From: an uncultured Leptospiraceae bacterium
Lineage (GTDB): Bacteria; Spirochaetota; Leptospiria; Leptospirales; Leptospiraceae
Assembly: GCA_937924465.1 (NCBI GenBank)
Contig: CALDSP010000147.1
Location: forward strand, 1-8,783
Direction: 5' to 3'
Length of the DNA: 8,783 nucleotides
The number at the start of each line of letters is the position of its first letter. Within the stretch, counting starts at the first letter, position 1. The translations under genes and the position numbers were made by a program. This document shows positions 1-6,651 of the stretch, piece by piece. The notes beneath the pieces are model-generated. The model ran no database searches, had not been told where the DNA came from, and worked only from the letters and a program-made list of their open reading frames with translations.

Positions 1-507
1 ACATTTTGGAGAGGTGAGCTTTCCATGAATAATTTCATTGTTTATAAAAGTTTCATATTCTTTTTGAATTTTGTATTTATTATCATATTTGAGTATCCTA
101 GAATAAGATTTGTTATTTACGTTTACTTGGATTTCAAAAACTAAGGCTCCTGTTTTTCCTTCGTTGTAAATAGTTTTAATATTTACATAAGGGAAATCTT
201 TCTTCAGTGCAAACGAAACTAAGTCTTTTTTAAAAGAAGAATATTGCTTTAAGACTTCATCAGGAAATTTTTTTCCATTGATTTGAAAATTTTGTACTAA
301 TGTCTCTGGAGTGTTGTTTTCCAAATTCCACTTTTGAATGAGTTCTTGTTCAATTTTGTTGGCTAGATCGGTAGGGATGTTGAGTTTAATTTGGTATCTT
401 TCTACAAGAGGTCTTTCTAGTTCATCAATTGTTCCGGGAGAAATTTCACTATTTAACATATTCCAAACAAATTTTTTATATTTGTTGATTGCCTCTTGAG
501 ATATCAT
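1..507 (-). CDS. Hypothetical soluble protein, C-terminus beyond the window
   Basis: An open frame starts at the ATG at 507 and runs 169 codons without a stop to the left edge, so the C-terminus is missing. The protein begins MISQEAINKY. It is charged and rich in Lys, Glu, Asn and Ile, with no signal peptide or membrane segment. The first 60 or so residues look helical. Later parts (around residues 110-150) alternate in a way that suggests beta strands. I recognise no family. Its start overlaps the stop of the Nudix gene as ATGA (507-504) and no strong Shine-Dalgarno site precedes it, so translation is probably coupled to the Nudix gene and the two are co-transcribed. That it is a real gene is supported by the long open frame, the overlap and coding-like composition. 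The function is unknown. Confidence 0.75.
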   Translation of the reverse strand, partial: MISQEAINKYKKFVWNMLNSEISPGTIDELERPLVERYQIKLNIPTDLANKIEQELIQKWNLENNTPETLVQNFQINGKKFPDEVLKQYSSFKKDLVSFALKKDFPYVNIKTIYNEGKTGALVFEIQVNVNNKSYSRILKYDNKYKIQKEYETFINNEIIHGKLTSPKC

Positions 508-947
508 ATTACTTTTTGAAATGAATCGTATGCGCTTAGTTCTAGCTTTGGAACAATCTCTTTTACAATTTCACTTATTTTGTAACTTGAACTACCATTT
601 TGAATGTCTAAAACAGGTATCCAAATATTCTCTGGACGAAGACTAGTTAAAAAATTTCTTTGAGCAGTCAAATAAAATAAATAAATTTTATAATGAGTTA
701 AAGTGTGAGTGCGTTTACTGATTTTTTCTAATTCTACGTATTTGGGAGAGAATTCTTGTATGAGAAAATCTACATTTCTTTGAATATAAAGCTCCTCTTC
801 AATTTCTCTGTATGCTGCTTCTATGGGTATTTCATTTTCTTCAAGTTTTCCTCCAATGAAAGAATAGTCTCCCCATTTTGGATTGTGTTGGAGAAGAATT
901 TGAGATTTATGTAAAACCAAAGCAAAAACAGAAGTTCGATAATTCAT
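504..947 (-). CDS. Nudix hydrolase family protein
   Basis: A 147-residue single-domain Nudix protein. Nudix enzymes hydrolyse a nucleoside diphosphate linked to another group, using divalent metal held by the Glu residues of the Nudix box. The box is at residues 33-55: Gly33, then Glu39, then REIEEEL at 47-53, which matches G-x5-E-x7-R-E-U-x-E-E-x-G-U. The late glycine is Tyr54 here. The N-terminal strand (YRTSVFALVL) and the WGDYSFIGGKL segment before the box are typical. All metal-binding Glu positions (48, 51, 52) are kept, so it should be active. The substrate cannot be told from the sequence. It could be house-cleaning (oxidised or damaged nucleotides) or a nucleotide-sugar or cofactor pyrophosphatase. 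It is preceded by a 114-nt gap with candidate promoter elements, and its stop overlaps the next start. Confidence 0.9.
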   Translation of the reverse strand: MNYRTSVFALVLHKSQILLQHNPKWGDYSFIGGKLEENEIPIEAAYREIEEELYIQRNVDFLIQEFSPKYVELEKISKRTHTLTHYKIYLFYLTAQRNFLTSLRPENIWIPVLDIQNGSSSYKISEIVKEIVPKLELSAYDSFQKVI

Positions 948-956
948 ACGTACGTA
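947..956. repeat. 10-bp perfect palindrome touching the Nudix start codon
   Basis: The sequence TACGTACGTA is its own reverse complement and abuts the Nudix ATG (its first base is the A of that ATG). It occupies the place where a ribosome binding site would normally lie, and no purine-rich Shine-Dalgarno site is visible there. It could be part of an operator, or simply chance. The palindrome is certain. Its function is speculative. Confidence 0.35.
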
Positions 957-965
957 AGTTTTATG

Positions 966-1036
966 ATAGTTTATTAAATTAAAATAAATTTCAAGAAACT
1001 TTTAAGTATTAAACTAAGAAATTTTCAAGAAATCAA
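966..1036 (-). promoter_or_regulatory. Candidate promoter(s) for the Nudix/hypothetical pair
   Basis: The 114-nt gap between ndh and the Nudix gene (948-1061) is very A+T-rich. The best minus-strand pair is TTGATT (1031-1036) with TTTAAT (1008-1013), 17 nt apart, which would start transcription near 1001. A second TTGAAA box lies at 989-994, but its best -10 (TATCAT, 963-968) is 20 nt away. In sequence this rich in A+T such matches arise easily, so this is a weak call. No GC-rich terminator hairpin for ndh is visible in the gap, so read-through from ndh is also possible. Confidence 0.25.
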
Positions 1037-1061
1037 ATTTCAAATTTTAAATATTTTGTCA

Positions 1062-2345
1062 TTATTCTTCTTTTGAAGTATGAGTAATGAGTCTAGCTCC
1101 AGCCTTAAAAGAAATGTAACTCCATATCCAAGTAATCAAAATAGAAACTTTATTTTTAAAACCTACTTGATAAAATAAATGAACAAAAAGCCATGCAAGC
1201 CAACCAAGTAATCCTGAAATTTTAAATCCAGCAAATTCTGCAACTGCATCTTTGCGTCCAATAGTAGCCATGCTTCCTTTATCAAAGTAAATAAATTTTT
1301 CTTTACGTTGTTTTCCCTTTATTTCACTTTTAATTAGTTTTGCCACGTAACGTCCTTGTTGCATAGCTACAGGAGAAACACCGGGTAAAGGTTTATTAGT
1401 TACCTCATCTATAAAACAAGCTACATCTCCAATCGCAAAAACATTTGGATAATTTTTAATAGAGCAATATGAATCTACAATAATTCGACCTAGTCTATCT
1501 TTTTCTACATTTAGTTTTTCAGTAATGCTACTTGCCCTAACTCCTGCTGCCCATATAATAATTTTAGTTCGAATATGAAGATTTTCTGTATACACTCCAC
1601 TTTCATCTATTTGGTTTACTTTTGTATTTAATAATACTTTTACCCCACGTTTTTCTAGTTCTTTCTTTGCTTCATTAGAAGACTTTTCAGAAAAGGAAGG
1701 TAGAAGTCTAGGACCTGCCTCTATTAAATAAATTTCACTTAAAGCGGGATCAATAAAACGGAAATCTTTACGAATAATATTGTGAGCAAGTTCTGCAATG
1801 GCTCCAGCCATTTCTACTCCTGTAGGTCCTCCTCCAATAATTACAAACCTTAACATTTGTTTTGCTTTTTCGGGATTTTGTTGGATTTCGGCTTCTTCAA
1901 ATGTAAGTAATATTTTTTGACGAATTTTGAGAGCATCTTCTAAATTTTTGAGTCCTATTGCATACTTTTCCCATGAATCATTTCCAAAATAACTAGTTCT
2001 AGCACCTGTAGCCAAAATTAAATAATCATAAGCTATGGTTGTATTTTTCAAATAAGCTCTTTTTTGATCTAAATTTATATTTTCAAGCTCTCCTAAAATT
2101 ACATGAACATTTTGATAGTTGGTAGTAAGAGAACGCGTTGGAATTGCTATATCTGCCGGACTTAAAACAGAACTTGCTACTTGATAAAGCAAAGGCTGAA
2201 ATAAATGATGATTCGTTTTATCAATTACAATTAAACGAATTCCTTTTACATTTCCTAGTTGATTGATAACTTGTAATCCAGCAAAGCCTGCGCCTACTAA
2301 AACAACAGTTTTTTCAATTGTTAGGTTTGGAGTCATTTTTTCCAT
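1062..2345 (-). CDS. ndh: Type II NADH:quinone oxidoreductase (NDH-2)
   Basis: A 427-residue single-subunit flavoenzyme that passes electrons from NADH to membrane quinone without pumping protons. It sits on the cytoplasmic face of the inner membrane. The N-terminal FAD-binding glycine motif GAGFAG is at residues 18-23. HHLFQPLLYQVA follows at 46-57, then ATGA at 112-115. The second (NADH) dinucleotide fold carries IGGGPTGVEMAGA at 170-182. The FAD motif AIGDVA is at 304-309 and the quinone-site PVAMQQG is at 325-331. The C-terminal tail (about 357-415) has the family's MATIGR, a Trp-rich membrane-associating segment and GFKN. Length is normal for NDH-2. The ATG at 2345 overlaps the preceding small gene by 32 nt. 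A second ATG at 2336 (Met4) is equally possible and has a GGA just upstream. It ends the long packed cluster. Confidence 0.95.
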   Translation of the reverse strand: MEKMTPNLTIEKTVVLVGAGFAGLQVINQLGNVKGIRLIVIDKTNHHLFQPLLYQVASSVLSPADIAIPTRSLTTNYQNVHVILGELENINLDQKRAYLKNTTIAYDYLILATGARTSYFGNDSWEKYAIGLKNLEDALKIRQKILLTFEEAEIQQNPEKAKQMLRFVIIGGGPTGVEMAGAIAELAHNIIRKDFRFIDPALSEIYLIEAGPRLLPSFSEKSSNEAKKELEKRGVKVLLNTKVNQIDESGVYTENLHIRTKIIIWAAGVRASSITEKLNVEKDRLGRIIVDSYCSIKNYPNVFAIGDVACFIDEVTNKPLPGVSPVAMQQGRYVAKLIKSEIKGKQRKEKFIYFDKGSMATIGRKDAVAEFAGFKISGLLGWLAWLFVHLFYQVGFKNKVSILITWIWSYISFKAGARLITHTSKEE

Positions 2346-2580
2346 AGAGAAATTTTTCTAGGAACATTTCTAGCTTTTCTATGATTTTAAATTCCTTTAA
2401 AATATCATAAATAAATTTTGAATAATTGATTTTCTTTTCTAATCGCTCAAGTTCTAGTTTTAATTGTATTCTTTTGCTATATAATAAAATTTCTAATTCA
2501 TCTGCACTCATGCTTTCAATGTCTTTACCTTGGAACTCTTCATTTTCGTTGAGTGGATTAAAAGGAACTTTGGGTTTCAT
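2314..2580 (-). CDS. Small coiled-coil protein, YqjK-like position
   Basis: An 88-residue protein of unknown function. It begins with a Pro/Asn/Glu-rich stretch. From about residue 26 to 80 it is strongly helical and charged, with heptad-like hydrophobic spacing (LELERLEKK, then ILKEF, LEMFLEKFL), so a coiled coil or amphipathic helix is likely. There is no transmembrane segment or signal peptide. Its ATG lies 1 nt after the TGA of the membrane protein gene, with no clear Shine-Dalgarno site, and its end overlaps ndh by up to 32 nt. It should therefore be translationally coupled at both ends. By order and size it matches the third gene of the E. coli yqjD-yqjE-yqjK set, but I see no decisive sequence similarity to YqjK, so no symbol is given. 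Confidence 0.75.
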   Translation of the reverse strand: MKPKVPFNPLNENEEFQGKDIESMSADELEILLYSKRIQLKLELERLEKKINYSKFIYDILKEFKIIEKLEMFLEKFLYGKNDSKPNN

Positions 2581-2581
2581 A

Positions 2582-2935
2582 TCAAAATAGGATCTTTTTT
2601 ATAAAGTATCGAATAAACAAAATTGATAGGACAAAAAGACTAAACCCAAGAATCAATGAGGAGAGAATTGGGCTTTGGGTTAAAAACATAATTCCTAAGT
2701 AGCCTGCATGAATAATGAAGGAAGAACCTACAAACAATAAAAAAAAGAAATAAATGACTGCTAAGAAAATTAGGATTGTCTCTCGAAAATTTTCGTTAAA
2801 TCTTTTTCTTAAATATACATATAAGACTTCAAAATAAGAAATGATTTGTTCTAATATTAAAAAAAGATGATCTAATACACCTAAACTTGGTTTAGGTGAT
2901 TGTTTCTTTTTTGAAGTTTTTTTCTTAGATGCCAA
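2582..2935 (-). CDS. Two-helix membrane protein, YqjE/phage-holin-superfamily-like
   Basis: A 117-residue integral membrane protein. It has a very basic Lys-rich N-terminus (residues 3-15), an amphipathic stretch (about 20-45), and two hydrophobic helices at about 53-78 and 88-112 joined by a short turn, ending with FIKKILF. This layout is that of the YqjE / putative holin-superfamily-III proteins commonly paired with DUF883 genes. It is not evidence of lysis or phage origin. The first codon after the upstream stop is TTG, and no ATG occurs in frame until about residue 83, inside the membrane region. The start is therefore TTG at 2935 (residue 1), another non-ATG codon, or the protein is reached by readthrough. 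The upstream gene is in the same frame and ends at the TAA directly before this TTG. Confidence 0.8.
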   Translation of the reverse strand: MASKKKTSKKKQSPKPSLGVLDHLFLILEQIISYFEVLYVYLRKRFNENFRETILIFLAVIYFFFLLFVGSSFIIHAGYLGIMFLTQSPILSSLILGFSLFVLSILFIRYFIKKILF

Positions 2936-3217
2936 TTATTCACTTTTTTTTCTACGGACAAGGAGCCCAAGTACTACTCCAAGCCCAATTCCTAAGCCTA
3001 ATCCAATTAAAGCAGATTTTTGTGGATTTTCGTTTATATAAGCTCCTACCCTGTCTACAATTTGTTTTACTTTTACGCTAGCTTCGTCCCCAATTTGTTT
3101 TACACGTTCTTTGATATCTGAAACTTGTTCCAAGTAATTAGCCCTCGCTTTTTGATTGATGATTTTAGATTCCTGTTCCAATTGTTCAATTTCTTTTTCT
3201 AGTATGGAGGCACTCAT
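2936..3217 (-). CDS. DUF883 / YqjD-ElaB-like membrane-anchored protein
   Basis: A 93-residue protein with a long charged coiled-coil region (about residues 5-60), an NP motif at 64-65, a single glycine-rich membrane helix (about 69-87, IGLGLGIGLGVVLGLL) and a basic tail VRRKKSE. This is the architecture of the DUF883 family. E. coli members YqjD and ElaB are inner-membrane tail-anchored proteins reported to associate with ribosomes in stationary phase. The same role here is inferred only. The ATG at 3217 follows an AGGTAGG-type ribosome binding site. The gene lies 38 nt after pyk and is followed with no gap, in the same frame, by the holin-like gene. Family call is fairly secure from architecture. 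Exact function is not known. Confidence 0.8.
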   Translation of the reverse strand: MSASILEKEIEQLEQESKIINQKARANYLEQVSDIKERVKQIGDEASVKVKQIVDRVGAYINENPQKSALIGLGLGIGLGVVLGLLVRRKKSE

Positions 3218-3220
3218 TAT

Positions 3221-3231
3221 CTACCTACCTT
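3221..3231 (-). promoter_or_regulatory. Ribosome binding site of the DUF883 gene
   Basis: On the minus strand AAGGTAGGTAG precedes the ATG at 3217, with the nearer AGG 6 nt from the start codon. It supports this ATG and marks DUF883 as an independently initiated gene in the 38-nt gap after pyk. The other genes of the small cassette lack such a site. Confidence 0.5.
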
Positions 3232-3255
3232 GATTCAACTGCTGTAAGAACATAA

Positions 3256-4686
3256 TTACCTTACTTCACGAACTTGAATTGTGTCAACTCTTTCTTGACC
3301 AGCTATAATATCAGAAAGTATTACAACTTTATCTCCTGAACTTACGTAATGATGTTTACGAAGGGTTTCAATTGCTGTGGAAATAGTTTTTTCTGGATCA
3401 CTTGAAAAATCCAAACGATAAGGTAAAACTCCTCGATTGATTAGTAATTTCCTTCTTACGGAAGTCATATTTGTAAAAGCATGAATGATTGAATAGGAGG
3501 GTCTAAAGGAAGCAAGACTTGTGGCAGTAGTTCCTCTTCGAGTGATCACTATGATTGCATTTGCTTTAATTGAATCTGCAAGTCTTGCGGCTGATCTTGC
3601 TAAATGTTCTTTCTGTGAGTTTGGGACTCTTTCTAAAGAATATCCCATTCCTGTTTCAGAGTTTTCAACACGTAAGGCAATTTTATTTAACATTTCTACA
3701 CATTTAATTGGATATTTACCTGTAGCAGTTTCACCAGATAACATGATAGCATCAACTTCTTCAAATATGGCATTTGCAACATCGGTAACTTCTGCACGAG
3801 TAGGACTTGGATTTTGGATCATACTTTCAAGTAAATGTGTTGCTACAATCACTGGTCTACCTTGAATAAGGCATTCTTTGATAATTTTTCTCTGTATGAT
3901 TGGAAGTTCTTCTATTTCAATTTCTACACCTAAATCTCCCCGAGCAATCATAATTCCATCGGAGACTTCAATAATTTGTTTATAATTTTTAACAGCTTCC
4001 TGATCCTCAATTTTGGCTATGATTTTTGTGTGACTATTCCTTTCATCAATCATCTTGCGGAGTTGAAGAATATCATCTGGACTTCTTACAAAAGAAAGAG
4101 CTATAAAATCAACATCATTTTCTAGTCCAAAGAGTATATCTTTGGTATCCTTGGCAGTTATAGAAGGGAGATTTACACGAATTCCGGGAAGGTTAATATG
4201 TTTTCGACTACCTAACTTACCACCATCTAAAACTTTACAGACCAATTCTTTTTCTTTTTTTTCAAGAACAACTAAGTTTATCAAACCGTTATCTACAGTG
4301 ACTTTATCTCCTTCTTTAAGGTCTTGGATTATATCACTATAATTTACAAAAACAGATTTAGCTTCTGACTCAATTCCGGGGATAATGTGAAATTTAAAGA
4401 TCTCTCCAACTTTCAAATCAAGTTCAGAATCTACATCCCCTGTTCTAATTTCAGGTCCTTGGGTATCTAAAAGAATAGCAACAGGATAGCGGAGGGTTTT
4501 GTTTATATTTTTAATTTTTTTGATTATATCACCATGAGATTTATGATCTCCATGGGACATGTTCAACCGCGCAATATTCATTCCTGCATTTACAAGTTGT
4601 AATATGGTTTCTGACTTAGAACTAGCAGGACCTATTGTACAAATAATTTTAGTTTTTCTGATTTTTTGTGGTGGTATGGGTTCCAT
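3256..4686 (-). CDS. pyk: Pyruvate kinase
   Basis: A 476-residue pyruvate kinase, converting phosphoenolpyruvate and ADP to pyruvate and ATP in the cytoplasm as the last step of glycolysis. Length is normal for a bacterial enzyme. In order: KTKIICTIGPAS (11-22), phosphate-binding ARLNMSHG with Arg40 (39-46), LDTQGPEIRTG (73-83) leading into the B domain, the catalytic lysine Lys225 in IIAKIED, metal ligands Glu227 and Asp251 (ARGDLG), ATHLLESM with Thr283, PTRAEVTDVANA and MLSGETATGKYP. The C-terminal domain runs from about 360 to 476. The usual Lys of DTKGP is Gln76, while the Glu linked with potassium dependence (Glu79) is present. The ATG lies 9 nt after the 650-residue protein gene, with no clear Shine-Dalgarno site, so coupled translation is likely. 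Confidence 0.97.
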   Translation of the reverse strand: MEPIPPQKIRKTKIICTIGPASSKSETILQLVNAGMNIARLNMSHGDHKSHGDIIKKIKNINKTLRYPVAILLDTQGPEIRTGDVDSELDLKVGEIFKFHIIPGIESEAKSVFVNYSDIIQDLKEGDKVTVDNGLINLVVLEKKEKELVCKVLDGGKLGSRKHINLPGIRVNLPSITAKDTKDILFGLENDVDFIALSFVRSPDDILQLRKMIDERNSHTKIIAKIEDQEAVKNYKQIIEVSDGIMIARGDLGVEIEIEELPIIQRKIIKECLIQGRPVIVATHLLESMIQNPSPTRAEVTDVANAIFEEVDAIMLSGETATGKYPIKCVEMLNKIALRVENSETGMGYSLERVPNSQKEHLARSAARLADSIKANAIIVITRRGTTATSLASFRPSYSIIHAFTNMTSVRRKLLINRGVLPYRLDFSSDPEKTISTAIETLRKHHYVSSGDKVVILSDIIAGQERVDTIQVREVR

Positions 4687-4695
4687 TTTTGATTG

Positions 4696-6648
4696 CTAAA
4701 CTTTTGGAAGAACTTTTCCAAGAAAATCTTCAAGTGAAGAATAAAAGTCAAACCTTGTTTGATTGGGAGCATTGCTGTTTCTTTCTATGTCAGATTCTTT
4801 CATGGCTTTTTCTAGTAGCTTTTTTCCATTTCGTTTAATGTAACCTTTTGTGATAAGTATGGGCCATTTATAAGAACTAGAACCAGTTGCAGATTTTACT
4901 TGAAAGGATAATATTTCCTTTGAAAAATTCTTTTTCAAATACATGATCAACTCATCTTCTGTGATTCCAGTATCTTGTAATTGACTCATCAAATATTCTC
5001 TATCGGGTTGTAGGTTTTGATCCCATGCATTATCAAGGATTTTAATTATGTCTTTTAATAAATCTTTCAATTTTTTATCTTGTTCTATGGCTTGCATAGT
5101 GGCTTCTGTATCTTGCAAATTTACAACGGGTAAAGATTCTGAAGAGCGAGTTTTTTCCTTTTCTTTGATTCTTTCTTGAATGAGTCTTGCTTTTTCTTCT
5201 GCAATTGCTTTTGCCCTAGAGGCTTCTATTCTCTTTTTTTGTTCAATTTCTTTTTGAACTTTGATTTTTTCTGCTTCTTCTTTTGTAATGTAAATATTTC
5301 CAAATAGTAATCGCCAGAGTCTAGTAAAAAAAGGGAGATACCTAAATAAGCTTTTTGTTTCAAGGTTTATAAACTCTCTTTTTTGATCGGCGTTTAGGTG
5401 TTCGTAAACATTCATTCTTGCAAGAATTCTTAAATCTACATCATTTTCAGTTGCTTCATATATTTTTTTTGCATGTTCAACAGCAAGTTGAACACATTTC
5501 TTATGTAGTACAAATTCGAAAAGATTATTTCCATCATCATATTCTGTATATAAAACGTTTTCATTGGATATTAAAACCGGAATTAAATCCTTGGGTATAG
5601 GCTTGCCTTGTAATCGGATGGCTTTTAGGTCGGTAATTTTACCTGTATTTTCAAGTAAATTTAAAATTTCTGCAATCTTTTCCTTTTGTTCCTTTTTGGC
5701 TTGTTCTTCTCTGTAACTTTCATGAAAAGAACCAAGAATAATCAATTCTTCGACCACATGCTTTTGGTCACCATAGGATTCATCCATATATTTTAGAATG
5801 TTGTTAGCGAGCTTTGTATAGTTGGCGTAATCTTCTTCTGTGACTTGACCAATAACACCTATTTTTTGAAAATTTGGGATAACGTTCTTTTTCAAATAAG
5901 ATATATAAATTTCTATTCTTTCAAAGATTTCTTCTTTGTTATTGTATAAGAATATTGATTTATTACTTGATTTGGAAGCATTTTCGTTTCTAAAAAATAA
6001 AAGAACTTTTTCATCAACTAGTTTTTTTAAAACAGGTTTTAAGTGTGAATTTATAGTAGATTCTTTTAAGGTTTTATTTGTATCATAAGGACAGTTATAA
6101 AGGTTACCTATATCTGCTGATGCATAAGTATCGCTTAGTTTATTAGAATTAATTTTAGAGAAAATAAAATCTGCAAACTTTGCACCGGTCCATGGGATTC
6201 TATTTTGAGAAATGGCTTTTTTGATTGCGGTAACACTTGTCTCATTGCATCCATTTACATAACGTTGGGCGGAACTTGCATCTAAAGTAGGAGGTCTAGC
6301 AAAAACAGTATTTCTTCGTAGTACAGTAGATACCATCTCACTCTTGTTTTTGTTTATGGGATCAAATTCTACTGTAGTAATTTTTTTTACCAGTGGAGTA
6401 GATCCTTTAAAACATAGCTCCTGAATGAAGAATTCAATTTTTTCTTTTTCAATTGAGGTTTCTTTTGCTATTTGATCAATATTTGGTAAAATTTTATTTG
6501 TTAAATATTTATCGGTCCATTCAGAAATAGTCATAAATACTTTAAATATACCCTTGTATTGGAAATCCCTACTTTCCACACCTTGGACGGTTTGCATGGC
6601 AGGTGTGTATTCTAAAACTCTATAATACTGAGAAATAGGATCCGACAT
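4696..6648 (-). CDS. Large cytoplasmic protein of unknown function
   Basis: A 650-residue protein I do not recognise. It has no signal peptide and no convincing membrane helix, so it is probably cytoplasmic. Segments at about 50-110, 195-235 and 545-600 have a helix-helix-strand pattern like small winged-helix folds (for example LKPVLKKLVDEKVLLFF followed by a loop and SIFLYN). This is an impression, not a domain match. Residues 435-450 (FRYLPFFTRLWRLLFG) form an amphipathic aromatic patch. Residues 455-500 are a long highly charged Glu/Lys/Arg helix, probably coiled coil, followed by a Ser-rich linker. No catalytic motif is apparent. It starts 3 nt after asd and ends 9 nt before pyk, so it is part of the same transcript, between two metabolic enzymes. 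A scaffold or regulatory role is possible but unsupported. Confidence 0.9.
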   Translation of the reverse strand: MSDPISQYYRVLEYTPAMQTVQGVESRDFQYKGIFKVFMTISEWTDKYLTNKILPNIDQIAKETSIEKEKIEFFIQELCFKGSTPLVKKITTVEFDPINKNKSEMVSTVLRRNTVFARPPTLDASSAQRYVNGCNETSVTAIKKAISQNRIPWTGAKFADFIFSKINSNKLSDTYASADIGNLYNCPYDTNKTLKESTINSHLKPVLKKLVDEKVLLFFRNENASKSSNKSIFLYNNKEEIFERIEIYISYLKKNVIPNFQKIGVIGQVTEEDYANYTKLANNILKYMDESYGDQKHVVEELIILGSFHESYREEQAKKEQKEKIAEILNLLENTGKITDLKAIRLQGKPIPKDLIPVLISNENVLYTEYDDGNNLFEFVLHKKCVQLAVEHAKKIYEATENDVDLRILARMNVYEHLNADQKREFINLETKSLFRYLPFFTRLWRLLFGNIYITKEEAEKIKVQKEIEQKKRIEASRAKAIAEEKARLIQERIKEKEKTRSSESLPVVNLQDTEATMQAIEQDKKLKDLLKDIIKILDNAWDQNLQPDREYLMSQLQDTGITEDELIMYLKKNFSKEILSFQVKSATGSSSYKWPILITKGYIKRNGKKLLEKAMKESDIERNSNAPNQTRFDFYSSLEDFLGKVLPKV

Positions 6649-6651
6649 GTT

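Noticed and set aside
989..1032. Direct repeat TTTCAAGAAA (989-998 and 1023-1032) as an operator pair
   Set aside because: The two copies are identical but short and simple in an A+T-rich gap, and their 34-nt spacing alone does not distinguish them from chance.
2582..2935. Phage holin / prophage remnant
   Set aside because: The holin-like name comes from a superfamily that includes cellular YqjE proteins. There are no endolysin, integrase or other phage genes, and the neighbours are housekeeping genes.
3521..3865. 114-codon open frame on the plus strand
   Set aside because: It lies wholly inside pyruvate kinase on the opposite strand and shows no family features. It is a shadow of the real gene.
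4142..4342. 66-codon plus-strand open frame
   Set aside because: Antisense to the pyruvate kinase B domain, with no ribosome binding site or recognisable product.
5418..5600. 60-codon plus-strand open frame
   Set aside because: Antisense within the 650-residue gene. Its His/Phe/Leu-rich composition is what is expected from the complement of Lys/Glu/Asn-rich coding sequence.
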